Assembly (NCBI RefSeq): GCF_024734895.1
Contig: NZ_CP091430.1
Location: 5,660,501-5,724,500, forward strand
Direction: 5' to 3'
DNA: 64,000 nucleotides
DNA from: Paenibacillus spongiae
GTDB lineage: Bacteria > Bacillota > Bacilli > Paenibacillales > Paenibacillaceae
A model generated the notes under the pieces. It saw only the letters and a list, made by a program, of their open reading frames with translations. It was not told the DNA's origin and ran no database searches. Shown here in pieces: positions 1-8,801 of the stretch. Each line of letters begins with the position of its first letter. Within the stretch, counting starts at the first letter, position 1. The translations under genes and the position numbers were made by a program.

Positions 1-220
1 TGGCGGCGAGCGACAGCAGGAGCGCACGGCTAGCCGCAATCCGCTTCATGTCGCCCCAACGACGCTGGACGGCGACGAGAATACCCATGAAGACGAACGA
101 CCAGACGACCCGATGCGACAGAATCTCGCCTGCCGGCACGTTGTTAAACAGCTTCCAATATAGCGGGAGAACCCCCCACATGATATACGCGATAATGGCG
201 TTGACCAACCCGTTGTTCAT
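1..220 (-). CDS. rarD: RarD-type EamA-family permease (5' part, cut by window edge)
   Basis: The minus strand reads from ATG at 220 with no stop to the window edge, giving 73 N-terminal residues. It contains IMWGVLPLYWKL, the step VPAGEILSHRVVWSFVFM and RRWGDMKRI, which I recognise as the start of RarD, a ten-helix EamA (drug/metabolite) inner-membrane permease. The first two membrane segments are visible at about residues 3-21 and 38-53. A GGGGAA ribosome site precedes the ATG. RarD's substrate is not firmly known. The neighbouring sugar operons are transcribed separately, so no functional link to them is implied. Only the family call is firm, because most of the protein lies outside the window. 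Confidence 0.85.
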   Translation of the reverse strand, partial: MNNGLVNAIIAYIMWGVLPLYWKLFNNVPAGEILSHRVVWSFVFMGILVAVQRRWGDMKRIAASRALLLSLAA

Positions 221-520
221 AACCAATTCCCCGCTTCTCGCTCCGATGTCTGAACGGATTATACGCCAAGCTCTACACTTAAGCAAAGGAAATATTTGGT
301 CTATCGGCTGGCAGCCGCGCTTCAGTTCGGTTGCCATTGTATATTTTGAGCTATCGTTCCTGTAAAGAAATTTATTCCTCTGTGATGTACTTAAGTGAAG
401 TAAAGCCCTAGACGGATACAGAACTGGCAAGTTCGTTACGTGGCTTTTCGTAGACACCTTCACAAAATTCGGTTTTTGTTTTTGTACAAATGTAAATATT
501 GAGGGTGTGGTGTAGAGCCA

Positions 521-643
521 TTATTCATCTTCAAAGGATCCTGATCCCACTCCAAAAAATGGTATTTTTCCTTCGGGCATTTCGTTAATTTGTTCCTCCT
601 GTTCTGCCGATTCATCTTGAGTGAAAAGTCTCGGACTTGCCCG
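521..643 (-). pseudogene. Acidic C-terminal gene fragment, unidentified
   Basis: An open frame of 41 codons ends at TAA (523-521) and is closed upstream by a stop at 646-644. It reads through QDESAEQEEQINEMPEG and ends GSGSFEDE. There is no ribosome site or good start codon, so it looks like the tail of a lost gene rather than a small gene. I do not recognise the family. Confidence 0.3.
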
Positions 644-670
644 TTACTTCAGGCGGGCTACCGCATTGAA

Positions 671-696
671 GAAGCCAGCCGGTTAAGGCTGGCTTC
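671..696 (+). terminator. Hairpin, possible Rho-independent terminator
   Basis: A perfect 10-bp stem (GAAGCCAGCC with GGCTGGCTTC) closes a 6-base loop and is followed by TTTA. The U-tract is short. No intact gene reads into it on either strand, so it is probably left over from a decayed gene. Confidence 0.5.
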
Positions 697-879
697 TTTA
701 GGTCTCAACCGAATGACTCGTTGCGCCGCAAATGGCCACATGTGAAAAAATGGTTCTCTTTTTAACTTCTTCACTTATCTTCTTTGTCAACAATTAGCTC
801 ACTGACATTTAAAACTTTCTATCCATTTCGCTCTGCAACAAGAATATCCTCTTGACTTATGTAATAAATGAATGAAAAA

Positions 880-935
880 GGAAGCACTGCTCCAAGGCAC
901 TCTAGTGGCATGAAGCGGTGCTTCCACTTTTTTTT
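880..935 (+). terminator. Rho-independent terminator, orphan
   Basis: GGAAGCAC at 880-887 pairs with GTGCTTCC at 918-925, with extra inner pairing. ACTTTTTTTT follows directly. This is a strong plus-strand terminator, but no complete plus-strand gene precedes it. Confidence 0.65.
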
Positions 936-1028
936 GGCAGCCTATTCGGCTACACTATTCGATTGTCATTTATTTGTCTAACAAACTTATTCATGCACAT
1001 ATCTCCTAGAGGATACGTTACCGTAGCA

Positions 1029-1143
1029 CTATTGTAAACTAACCTGATCGCTCCATTCTCCATTAGCAACATTCAAATAACCTAAGTGAATTTTAATGTT
1101 ATTCTGTGCGCTGCTAAGATTGAGAACGCGCTGGATATCTCTA
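1029..1143 (-). pseudogene. Decayed coding fragment, unidentified
   Basis: An open minus-strand frame ending in TAG (1031-1029) reads RVLNLSSAQNNIKIHLGYL then NVANGEWSDQVSLQ. It has protein-like composition but no start signal, and it begins where the neighbouring Ig-like fragment ends in another frame. The two may be halves of one frameshifted gene. Family not recognised. Confidence 0.3.
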
Positions 1144-1310
1144 AAAACTTATTTCAAGTTCATAAAATTCGTCTCTTTCTACATCTATTGAGAAATCCCC
1201 TTGCTTATCCGCCGTACCCAACCCTACTAAAGTTCCTGTAGAATCTTTGACTTTGATTTGTGCTTCACTTGCACCAAAAAGACTACGTTCTTTGCCATTC
1301 CTCTTTATTT
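1141..1310 (-). pseudogene. Fragment of a bacterial Ig-like domain protein
   Basis: The frame ending at 1141 contains GASEAQIKVKDSTGTLVG, then TADKQGDFSIDVE. This is the pattern of the repeated bacterial Ig-like (Big) domains of surface proteins, normally written G.TEAGA.V.VKD..G..IG...AD..G.FSV. Only about one domain half remains and nothing upstream is open. It is probably the relic of a large secreted or S-layer-associated protein. Confidence 0.45.
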
Positions 1311-1422
1311 GACAATATTGTGCAAAAAAGCAAATAGGCTGCCGATGGCAGCCTGCTTCGAAAGCATGATCCATTCAAATCTTATCGTTAGACTTACATT
1401 TCAAGAAAGTCCATATTCCTTC

Positions 1423-1631
1423 CTATTTGCAGCACGTCTCATATAACTGGTGAGAAAGCTCCGACGGCTTGACCTGCAGTTCCCCGAGCTTGTCCATCAG
1501 TCTGCGGTAAATCGCATGAACTTGATCGCGTGAGAGCCGTTTTTCACGAATAAACGAATGGATGGACCTCTTCCATCCTCTCCGGCGTCTGTTGAAAGAA
1601 TATCCGCACTATCATCGCATTCATGATGATT
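1423..1631 (-). pseudogene. Short frameshifted fragment, unidentified
   Basis: The minus strand reads MNAMIVRIFFQQTPERMEEV in one frame and continues in another as FIREKRLSRDQVHAIYRRLM, then DKLGELQVKPSELSHQLYE before TAG at 1425-1423. The two pieces overlap at the same words (HPF..), as expected of one gene with a single-base frameshift. The sequence is charged and helical. Family not recognised. Confidence 0.35.
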
Positions 1632-1791
1632 CACGTTCAATCGTTCCCTCTGCTCCGGGCAACCAATTACGTTGATATCGGATACTTTTCGTTGATTTGT
1701 TAACTAGAAACATACCATCGCTCTAAATACAATTAGTTGCATAAGCCCGAATAATTAAGAACGATCCCTCGTTCGGAAAGGATTCATCATC

Positions 1792-2712
1792 ATGAAGCTA
1801 TTCATGCGGTTTCTGAAACAATGGGATATTCAAATTATGGTCATCCCAGCCATTTTGGTCGTTTTCGTTTTTCACTACGTTCCGATGTGGGGAATCCTGA
1901 CCGCATTCCAGGACTATAACCCGGGAAAAGGGTTGCTGCACAGCCCCTGGGTCGGCTTCAAACATTTCCGGATGTTTTTCAACGCTCCCGAATTTGGGCT
2001 GGTTATGCGGAACACGATCGTGATCAGCTTGCTGAAGCTGCTGATCGGGTTTCCGGCGCCGATCATTCTCGCCCTTATGCTGAATGAAGTGAAGCATGCT
2101 GTCTATAAACGGATCGTCCAAACTATTAGCTACTTGCCGCACTTTATTTCATGGGTCATCATTTCGGGATTCGTCATCTCTATGCTCTCGGTCGATAATG
2201 GCAGCATTAACATGCTGCTGAAACAGCTCCATCTGATACAAGAGCCGGTCAGTTGGCTGTCCATGCCCGAATATTTCTGGGCGATTCTAGTTACTACGGG
2301 GGTATGGAAAGAAATCGGATTCGGTGCCATCGTCTACTTGGCTGCCATCGCGGGTGTCGATCCTCATCAATACGAAGCGGCATCGATCGACGGCGCCGGA
2401 CGCTTCAGGCAGATCCTATCGATCACGATTCCTTCTATCACTCCGGTTATTATGATCTTTTTGATTCTGGCCGTGAGTCAGATTCTCAATGCCGGCTTCG
2501 AAGAAATCCTGCTTTTGACCAATCAGGGCATCAACGTCATCCTTCGTCCCGTATCCGATATTATCGACACGTATGTCTATCGGGTGGGGATCATTAATTA
2601 CCGCTATTCGTATGCAACGGCAGCAGGTCTGTTCAAATCCGTAATCAGCGTCGGTTTGCTTGTTGCAGCTAACTGGATCGCGCGCAAACTTGGCAGGGCA
2701 AGCTTATGGTAG
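1792..2712 (+). CDS. Sugar ABC transporter permease, LplB type
   Basis: Inner-membrane subunit of a binding-protein-dependent carbohydrate importer. The 306-residue length and about six membrane helices fit the LplB/YteP branch (PF00528). The segment GILTAFQDYNPGKG near the N terminus and SDIIDTYVYRVGI near the C terminus are typical of this branch. The EAA loop that contacts the ATPase is YEAASIDGAGRFRQIL. The start at 1792 has GGAAAGG upstream. It is the first gene of a plus-strand set: partner permease 28 bases downstream, then binding protein, response regulator and kinase. No ATPase gene lies in this set, so the subunit must borrow one. Substrate unknown, probably an oligosaccharide. Confidence 0.92.
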   Translation: MKLFMRFLKQWDIQIMVIPAILVVFVFHYVPMWGILTAFQDYNPGKGLLHSPWVGFKHFRMFFNAPEFGLVMRNTIVISLLKLLIGFPAPIILALMLNEVKHAVYKRIVQTISYLPHFISWVIISGFVISMLSVDNGSINMLLKQLHLIQEPVSWLSMPEYFWAILVTTGVWKEIGFGAIVYLAAIAGVDPHQYEAASIDGAGRFRQILSITIPSITPVIMIFLILAVSQILNAGFEEILLLTNQGINVILRPVSDIIDTYVYRVGIINYRYSYATAAGLFKSVISVGLLVAANWIARKLGRASLW

Positions 2713-2740
2713 TGCCTTGGAAAGAGGAAGTGAAACCGAC

Positions 2741-3634
2741 ATGAAACGATCATACGAGGATTGGGCATTGGACGCCGTCATCTATATCAGCCTGACACTG
2801 CTGGCATTCGTGACGCTGTATCCGTTCTTGAATTCGCTTGCAATCTCCTTTAATGAAGGCAACGATACGGCATCCGGAGGCATTACGTTGTGGCCGCGAG
2901 TCTTTACTTGGGATAATTACGCTTACGTCTTTCGAGACGGCAAAATGCTGCACGCATTCCTGATTACGATAGCGCGTACCGTCTCCGGCACATTCCTATC
3001 GATATTGTTTACATCTATGTTTGCATACGGACTGTCGCGACGCCAATTGATCGGAAAAAAGTTTTATATGATCGTTTGCGTGATTACCATGTATTTCAGC
3101 GGAGGTCTTATTCCCAGCTACCTCCTAATCCGCGACCTGCATCTGATGAACACGTTCTGGGTCATGATCATCCCCGGAATGATCAGCGTCTGGAACATGA
3201 TTATATTCCGCACGTTTTTTCAAGGCCTTCCCGATGGTTTGGAAGAATCGGCGAAAATCGACGGCTGCAATCATCTGACAACTTTCTTCTTGATTGCGCT
3301 ACCCGTATCCGGTCCTGTCATTGCAACCCTTTCTTTGTTCACAGCGGTCGGCCATTGGAATGCATGGTTCGATGCGACGCTTTATCTGACGAACGAAAAG
3401 CTGCAGCCGATTCAGGTGGTATTGAACCAGGTTATCAATTCAACGCTTGAGAAAGACCCTTCCAAAGAAATCAGCGCTACTGCGCAGCAAGCGCAGGCCA
3501 GCTTGCAAGCTGTCACGCATCAATCCGTCGTGATGGCAACGATGATGGTCGCCACGATCCCGATCATGATGGTATATCCGTTCGTGCAGAAGTATTTCGT
3601 CAAGGGCGTACTGGTCGGCTCGCTCAAGGAATGA
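2741..3634 (+). CDS. Sugar ABC transporter permease, LplC/YtcP type
   Basis: Second permease of the importer, 297 residues, with six predicted helices and the EAA loop EESAKIDGCNHLTTFF. It ends in VQKYFVKGVLVGSLKE, the conserved tail of the YtcP/LplC branch. I start it at ATG 2741 (MKRSYEDWALD), preceded by GGAAAGAGGAAG, rather than at the upstream in-frame codon at 2660, which lies inside the previous gene. The first helix is at about residues 13-33. It heterodimerises with the product of 1792-2712. The binding protein follows about 80 bases downstream. Confidence 0.92.
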   Translation: MKRSYEDWALDAVIYISLTLLAFVTLYPFLNSLAISFNEGNDTASGGITLWPRVFTWDNYAYVFRDGKMLHAFLITIARTVSGTFLSILFTSMFAYGLSRRQLIGKKFYMIVCVITMYFSGGLIPSYLLIRDLHLMNTFWVMIIPGMISVWNMIIFRTFFQGLPDGLEESAKIDGCNHLTTFFLIALPVSGPVIATLSLFTAVGHWNAWFDATLYLTNEKLQPIQVVLNQVINSTLEKDPSKEISATAQQAQASLQAVTHQSVVMATMMVATIPIMMVYPFVQKYFVKGVLVGSLKE

Positions 3635-3713
3635 TGCCGCGTTAAACGCCGGAAACGGCTTTAACATATATGCTATAAACTATATAATGATTTGAGAGGG
3701 GATGCTTGATCGT

Positions 3714-5345
3714 ATGAAGAAAAAGAAATGGACAGTCTGCGCGCTCTTGCTGATGCTGAGCATGAGTGTTCTGACAGCAGGCTGCGGGGACAATTCGAAC
3801 GGTGGAACGCCGTCTTCAAACAGCGGCGACAGCAACTCGAAGAATACGTCGGAGGCTGCAAAGCCGCTTACGTTCTCCTACTTCGAGTACGACGATACGT
3901 TCAACCCTTCGCCATGGGGAGAAACCGTAACGACGAAGTGGATTCAAGAGAACAAGAATGTCACGGTCAAATGGGTGACGGGCAATGGAGCCGCCCAGCA
4001 GAAATTCAATGCCATGTTCGCAAGCGGCGATCTGCCTGACGTTATTACGATGAGCCCCGGCCCGGAATTGGAGCGCTTGATCGAATCCGGCAAGGTCGTG
4101 GCACTGGACGAATATATCGACAAATATCCCAATCTGAAAAAATGGGCCGGCGAAACTACGCTCAATATGAACCGGTCGGGGGATGGCCATATCTATACGT
4201 TTCCCGTCTGGTACATTGGCGAAAACTGGGCGAACGGCAACGGCGGCTACGGCATCAACCGCAAGGTATACAATGATTTGGGATCCCCAAAGCTGGAAAC
4301 CGTTGCGGATTTCGAAGCTTACTTGCGTCTTGTAAAAGAGAAGTATCCCGACTACGTACCGCTTGAAGTCGGCAATCCTGCCGCCATTTATATGTTGTAT
4401 TCGGCTTTCAAGGAAAACAATCCCCCATTCTTCGTAAGAAATATGATGTTTCAAGACGGTGACCAACTGAAGCCGATTACGGAAGATCCCGCATTCAAGG
4501 ACTTTATCCTGTTCGCAAGCCGGTTATTCCGCGACAAGCTGATGACTCAGGACGTCTTCACGCAGAAGAATGACCAGTTCGTGGAGAAGCTGAACCGCGG
4601 CAAGGTCGGCATCGCACTTGAATCGAACCTGTCGACTTGGGCCAACAAGCCGAATGCCAAGCTTCGCGGGGAGGATCCAAACGGCGGCTACGAATTTATA
4701 TGGCCGATTCGCAAAGAAGGCCTCGATAAGAACAAGATCACAATTAACTCGTACAATTCAACGGGGCCTGATAAAACGGTCATTACCACGAACGCGGAAG
4801 ATCCGGAAAGCATCTTTGCGTACTTGGATTGGTTGACCGGCGAATCTAATTTGATGTTCATTTACGGGCCTCCCGGTCTTTTCTGGGATAAGCTGGACGA
4901 TAACGGCTCGCCGATTCTGAACGAAAAATATACGAACATCGATAAAGCCGAGCTCGCGAATATGAAGATTAGCGAAGGCTGGATGGCTGGCAATGTGAAG
5001 CTCGTCGATTCGGTCAAATCCGCTCTTAATGAGAAGCTGCCGAAAGACAAGCAGGATTGGGTCACGAATCAACAAGTGAACATCGCTTGGAAAACCAGCG
5101 CGGATGTCACCGCATTCGCCAATTTCGATCCCCTGCCTGATTCGGAAGAAGGCATCGTTCTGCAGACGGTAAAAGATATTTTCAATCAAGCCTTCTCCCA
5201 GATGATCTATGCCGCAAGCGATGAAGATGTGCTCTCGGTCTTGAACAAAGCAAACGATGACATGATGAAAGCCGGCTATCAAAAAGTGCTTGATTTCCGG
5301 ATGAAGAAATGGCAGGAAAATATTAAAATCATGAACGGCGGTTAA
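3714..5345 (+). CDS. Lipoprotein solute-binding protein, LplA/YtcQ-like
   Basis: Extracellular sugar-binding lipoprotein of 543 residues. It has a KKKK n-region, a hydrophobic stretch and the lipobox LTAGC with Cys24, followed by a Ser/Asn-rich linker, then a SBP_bac_1-type body (LPDVITMSPGPELERL; GINRKVYNDLG). The ATG at 3714 is preferred because GAGAGGGG (3694-3701) sits a usable distance upstream, whereas the ATG at 3702 abuts it. It lacks the calcium-type D-D-N-D loop that the other large binding proteins in this window carry. It is followed by a strong hairpin and then the regulator genes. The role is delivery of an oligosaccharide to the two permeases upstream. Confidence 0.9.
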   Translation: MKKKKWTVCALLLMLSMSVLTAGCGDNSNGGTPSSNSGDSNSKNTSEAAKPLTFSYFEYDDTFNPSPWGETVTTKWIQENKNVTVKWVTGNGAAQQKFNAMFASGDLPDVITMSPGPELERLIESGKVVALDEYIDKYPNLKKWAGETTLNMNRSGDGHIYTFPVWYIGENWANGNGGYGINRKVYNDLGSPKLETVADFEAYLRLVKEKYPDYVPLEVGNPAAIYMLYSAFKENNPPFFVRNMMFQDGDQLKPITEDPAFKDFILFASRLFRDKLMTQDVFTQKNDQFVEKLNRGKVGIALESNLSTWANKPNAKLRGEDPNGGYEFIWPIRKEGLDKNKITINSYNSTGPDKTVITTNAEDPESIFAYLDWLTGESNLMFIYGPPGLFWDKLDDNGSPILNEKYTNIDKAELANMKISEGWMAGNVKLVDSVKSALNEKLPKDKQDWVTNQQVNIAWKTSADVTAFANFDPLPDSEEGIVLQTVKDIFNQAFSQMIYAASDEDVLSVLNKANDDMMKAGYQKVLDFRMKKWQENIKIMNGG

Positions 5346-5363
5346 TAACCGTGCAGCCATTCA

Positions 5364-5388
5364 GGAGAGTATACATTGTATACTCTCC
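5364..5388 (+). terminator. Intercistronic hairpin after binding-protein gene
   Basis: A perfect 11-bp inverted repeat, GGAGAGTATAC with GTATACTCTCC, has a 3-base loop and no U-tract. It lies between the binding-protein stop (5345) and the regulator start (5415). It more likely stabilises the 3' end of the upstream message or attenuates transcription than terminates it fully. Confidence 0.55.
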
Positions 5389-5414
5389 CCTGCTATATAT
5401 GGAGGAAAACGACC

Positions 5415-6989
5415 ATGTACGACGTGCTGCTTGTCGACGATGAACCGCTGGATTTGGAAGCGATGCAGCTTCTTATTCCATGGGATGAACTGAATATGAA
5501 GGTCGCCGGAACCGCCTATAACGGATTTGCCGCCCTGGAATTATTACGGCGGCAGACCGTCGATATTCTGATTACGGATATCCAAATGCCGATTATGTCC
5601 GGTCTCGAGCTTGCCGAACAGGCAAAAAGCCGGAATCCTTCGCTCAAAATCATTATTATAAGCGGCCACGAGGAGTTTCAATATGCCCGCAAAGCAATTG
5701 CAATGAACGCAAGCTCCTATATCTTGAAGCCTTTCGACGATCGGGAGTTAATCCATGCACTGAAGAACGTCAAAGAACAGCTTCATTACGAACGGGAGCG
5801 TTACGTGAAAGAAACGCATATGGAAGAGTCTCTTTCCCTGCTGCAGAATGAAATGGTGCTTTCGTGGATAAAAGGTTCACTCGAATCCCCGTTCATTGAT
5901 ACTATCCTGAATAAATACGGCATTGAATGGCAATCAGGCCAAGGATGCATCGCCCTTATTGAGATCGACGATCTGTCGCAGGTGTTGAAACAAGTTTCGT
6001 CCGAACAGCAGACTTCCGTCATTCATCATATCCACGCTTCCATCACAAGCCATATACGGGAATTGCGGCTTGGGCTTTTCTGTAGGATCGAAGACAACCA
6101 AATCGCCCTGTTCATGAGCGGTTTATCATCCTCGCCCATAGAAGAACTTCAGGCGTTGGTCGATGCCGTAAAGCAAGACGGTATACATACGATTACAGTC
6201 GCGCTCGGCACCCTCGTCCCCGGGTTCAACGTGATCCCCTTCTCGTACCGTAATGCGGAGCGGCTGCTGGCTGCCAAAATGTTCGTCGGCAAAAGCCGCG
6301 TCATTACCGCCGAACAGTCAGAGGGAGAAATTGTCCAGCAAACATCCGATCTGGAGAAGCTGTTCGATGGACTGTTTCTGGCAACCGGAAAATACGATCT
6401 CGTACAAATACACGACTGCCTTGAGGATGTGTTTGAGCTGGTGCGCAAGCTCGGAGACAAGCTGTCGGTATACAATTTCTCGATGTACGTCATCTCCAAA
6501 ATTGAAACCTATCTGCAGACCTTGAATACCAACTTGCTAGAGCTCCTGAACATCGAGCGCAAGCATATGGATGTGCTGTTCATTTTCGAAACGATAGACG
6601 ATATCAAGTCATGGCTGCGCAAGAAGATTTACGAAATATCCGAGCATTTGCATATGAAACGAAAGAAACCGAATCGCAAGCTGATCGGAGAAATCGATGC
6701 CTATATGACCGACAATCTTCATCGGCCCTTGCAGCTGCAGGAAGTGGCCCGGTTGTTCGGATTCTCCACCAATTATTTGGGCTACTTGTTCCGGGAAGAA
6801 ATGAATGTGTCATTCAACGAGGCCCTGATCAGTAAACGAATGGAAAAGGCACGAAAGCTGCTGCAGGATCCGAAATTGAAAATCTATGAAGTCGCTGCGC
6901 AGGCCGGCTATCAGAACCTTGCCTTTTTCAGCCGTCACTTCAAGCAAAGTTATGGGTTAACGCCAGGCAATTATCGAAAAAAAAGTTGA
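5415..6989 (+). CDS. YesN-like response regulator (REC + AraC HTH)
   Basis: Cytoplasmic transcription regulator of 524 residues. The receiver domain (1-120) has acidic D8 and D9, phospho-acceptor D55 in ILITDIQMP, and K105 in ILKPF. A long linker of about 280 residues follows, as in the YesN family. The C-terminal AraC-type double helix-turn-helix lies at about 425-524 (VARLFGFSTNYLGYLF; VAAQAGYQNLAFFSRHFKQ). The ATG at 5415 has GGAGGAAAA upstream. The earlier in-frame codon (5376) lies inside the preceding hairpin and is rejected. The kinase gene starts 10 bases after its stop. It probably activates the upstream transporter genes when phosphorylated. Confidence 0.93.
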   Translation: MYDVLLVDDEPLDLEAMQLLIPWDELNMKVAGTAYNGFAALELLRRQTVDILITDIQMPIMSGLELAEQAKSRNPSLKIIIISGHEEFQYARKAIAMNASSYILKPFDDRELIHALKNVKEQLHYERERYVKETHMEESLSLLQNEMVLSWIKGSLESPFIDTILNKYGIEWQSGQGCIALIEIDDLSQVLKQVSSEQQTSVIHHIHASITSHIRELRLGLFCRIEDNQIALFMSGLSSSPIEELQALVDAVKQDGIHTITVALGTLVPGFNVIPFSYRNAERLLAAKMFVGKSRVITAEQSEGEIVQQTSDLEKLFDGLFLATGKYDLVQIHDCLEDVFELVRKLGDKLSVYNFSMYVISKIETYLQTLNTNLLELLNIERKHMDVLFIFETIDDIKSWLRKKIYEISEHLHMKRKKPNRKLIGEIDAYMTDNLHRPLQLQEVARLFGFSTNYLGYLFREEMNVSFNEALISKRMEKARKLLQDPKLKIYEVAAQAGYQNLAFFSRHFKQSYGLTPGNYRKKS

Positions 6990-6999
6990 GCGTGGTCAC

Positions 7000-8697
7000 A
7001 TGAAATTCCGATATAAGCTGTTGTTGTCATACTTGCTGCTCGTCATTACCCCGATCATTGCCATCGGATATTTTGCTTATACGTCATCCGTACAGTACGT
7101 GAAGGAGCAAACCAGACAAAACGTTGTCGGCACACTGAAGCAGGCCCATGATAATGTTATGGAGAAAATGAAGGTCATTGAGCGGGTGGACAATCAGATT
7201 TACCTCGACCAGTCGCTTCAGCAGCTGCTGCACAAAACATACAGCCCATATGAGAGTTACCAAATTACTAAAGAGAGCCTGACACCGAAGCTGGACTCCG
7301 TCTTGAATCTGGCTTCGAACGACATGCTTCTAGACATATTCGTCCTTAATTCTACTTTGCCGGAAATCTACTATACGAAGCCCGGCGACGTTTCTCCGAT
7401 TATCGGAAAACGTTTCGAGCTATATCGCATAGACCGGATCGTGAACGAGAACTGGTATTTGCAATTTATGCTGGCAAAGGAACAGTCCTTATGGCGGCAG
7501 GTCGATCGTGACGTCAAGTACGGCAATGTTTCACTCCTACAAAAATTGATGCATTTCCAAACCGTATCGACGATCGGCATCATGCGCATCGCGGTGAGCA
7601 TGAGCGATTTATTCGGGGACCTGGATTATAATCGAAACGAACAAGATACGCCTAAATTTTGGGTGGTCAACGATTCTGAGGGCAACCGAATCTATGAAAG
7701 CAGCCAAAATCCGATCCCTGAGGACTGGCAGACGCATCCCGATCGTTATTTGCTCGAGCAGCAGCCTCTGGAGGGAATGAATTGGAATCTGGCGGTGCTC
7801 GTACCGCTTCAGGAATTGGAGAAAGGCGCCCATAAAGTCCGCAATCTTACGTTCTTTATTTGCCTGGCCAGCTTCGGGCTGTTAGCGGTTATCAGCACAG
7901 CGGTCTCGAATTATTTTTCCAAGCATATCAAACGGATCGTGTTTTCGCTCCATTCTTTTAAAGAAGGGAGATTTTCCAAACGTATTCCCTACTCCGGCCG
8001 TGACGAATTTGCGCAAATCTCGATTGCGTTCAATGAGATGGCACAGAACATAGAAGAACTGATTCAAGAAGTCTATGTAGGCAATCTTCGCAAAAAGGAA
8101 GCCGAGCTTGAAGCGCTTCAAGCACAAATCAAACCGCATTTCTTATATAATACGCTCTCCTCGATCAGCAGGTTATCGCGTCTCGGAGAAACGGAGAAGC
8201 TGCACCAGATGGTAAACGGACTGGCCGCCTTCTATCGGCTGACATTGAATCAGGGAAAGTCGATGATTCCGATTCACAAAGAAGTAGAGCAAGTTCAAGC
8301 TTATATCGACATCCAGAAGATCAAACAAATGGACAGGCTGGAGGTTAGCTGTGACATTCCGTTTCCGCTGCTGAACTACGATACGCCGAAGCTGATCCTG
8401 CAGCCCTTCGTCGAGAATGCGTTGGAGCATGCTATGTTCGGGGATAAGCTCCATATTCGGATTCTCGCTCAACAGGAAGGAAGCAATATCGTGTTCAAAA
8501 TCATCGATAACGGGATCGGCATGAGCAAAGAGCGTCTGCGAGAGGTCGGAGACAGGGCTGAGGCAGGCTACGGAATCCGAAATGTCGATGAGCGAATCCG
8601 CTTGCAGTTCGGAGAGGCTTTCGGGGTTTCACTGCACAGCGGATTAGGGATCGGAACGACAGTGAAGATCGTCATACCCGCTTATAGGGAAAGCTGA
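7000..8697 (+). CDS. YesM-like sensor histidine kinase
   Basis: Membrane sensor kinase of 565 residues. It has helix 1 at about 7-27, a long extracellular sensor segment, helix 2 at about 284-306, then a HAMP region. The His_kinase domain has phospho-acceptor H380 in KPHFLYNTLSS, followed by a HATPase with N-box VENALEHA and G-boxes DNGIGM and GYGIRN. This architecture (PF06580 plus HATPase_c) is that of YesM/LytS-type kinases. Its partner is the regulator 10 bases upstream. By analogy with other binding-protein-linked YesM kinases it may read the loaded lipoprotein, but that is inference. A long hairpin follows the stop codon. Confidence 0.93.
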   Translation: MKFRYKLLLSYLLLVITPIIAIGYFAYTSSVQYVKEQTRQNVVGTLKQAHDNVMEKMKVIERVDNQIYLDQSLQQLLHKTYSPYESYQITKESLTPKLDSVLNLASNDMLLDIFVLNSTLPEIYYTKPGDVSPIIGKRFELYRIDRIVNENWYLQFMLAKEQSLWRQVDRDVKYGNVSLLQKLMHFQTVSTIGIMRIAVSMSDLFGDLDYNRNEQDTPKFWVVNDSEGNRIYESSQNPIPEDWQTHPDRYLLEQQPLEGMNWNLAVLVPLQELEKGAHKVRNLTFFICLASFGLLAVISTAVSNYFSKHIKRIVFSLHSFKEGRFSKRIPYSGRDEFAQISIAFNEMAQNIEELIQEVYVGNLRKKEAELEALQAQIKPHFLYNTLSSISRLSRLGETEKLHQMVNGLAAFYRLTLNQGKSMIPIHKEVEQVQAYIDIQKIKQMDRLEVSCDIPFPLLNYDTPKLILQPFVENALEHAMFGDKLHIRILAQQEGSNIVFKIIDNGIGMSKERLREVGDRAEAGYGIRNVDERIRLQFGEAFGVSLHSGLGIGTTVKIVIPAYRES

Positions 8698-8699
8698 TC

Positions 8700-8743
8700 G
8701 CAGCAGAAGCCCCCGTTCGATTTCGAATGGGGGCTTCTGCTGC
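8700..8743. terminator. Long hairpin between convergent genes
   Basis: A 20-bp stem with one G-T pair (GCAGCAGAAGCCCCC arm, loop ATTT) sits immediately after the kinase stop and downstream of the minus-strand gene ending at 8802. There is no clear U-tract on either strand, but its position between convergent genes suggests a bidirectional end point. Confidence 0.65.
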
Positions 8744-8801
8744 GCGTCCCGCTCCAACAAGCAGAGACGAATCAGGAAAGCTGATGTTTTTCAGTCTGCA
8801 A

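Larger units (their letters stand above)
221..1791. other. Gene-poor region with decayed coding fragments
   Basis: No intact gene could be supported in this 1.57-kb stretch. It holds two hairpins (671-696 and 880-935) and several short minus-strand reading fragments that look like gene debris: 521-643 (acidic tail), about 785-870 (ILVAERNG, a stop, then KVLNVSELIVDKEDK), 1029-1143, 1141-1310 and 1423-1631. The last 100 bases before 1792 should carry the promoter of the following operon, but no convincing -35/-10 pair was found there. Confidence 0.6.

Noticed and set aside
3816..4466. Minus-strand open frame of 216 codons inside the binding-protein gene
   Set aside because: No ribosome site, antisense to a clear lipoprotein gene, no recognisable motif.
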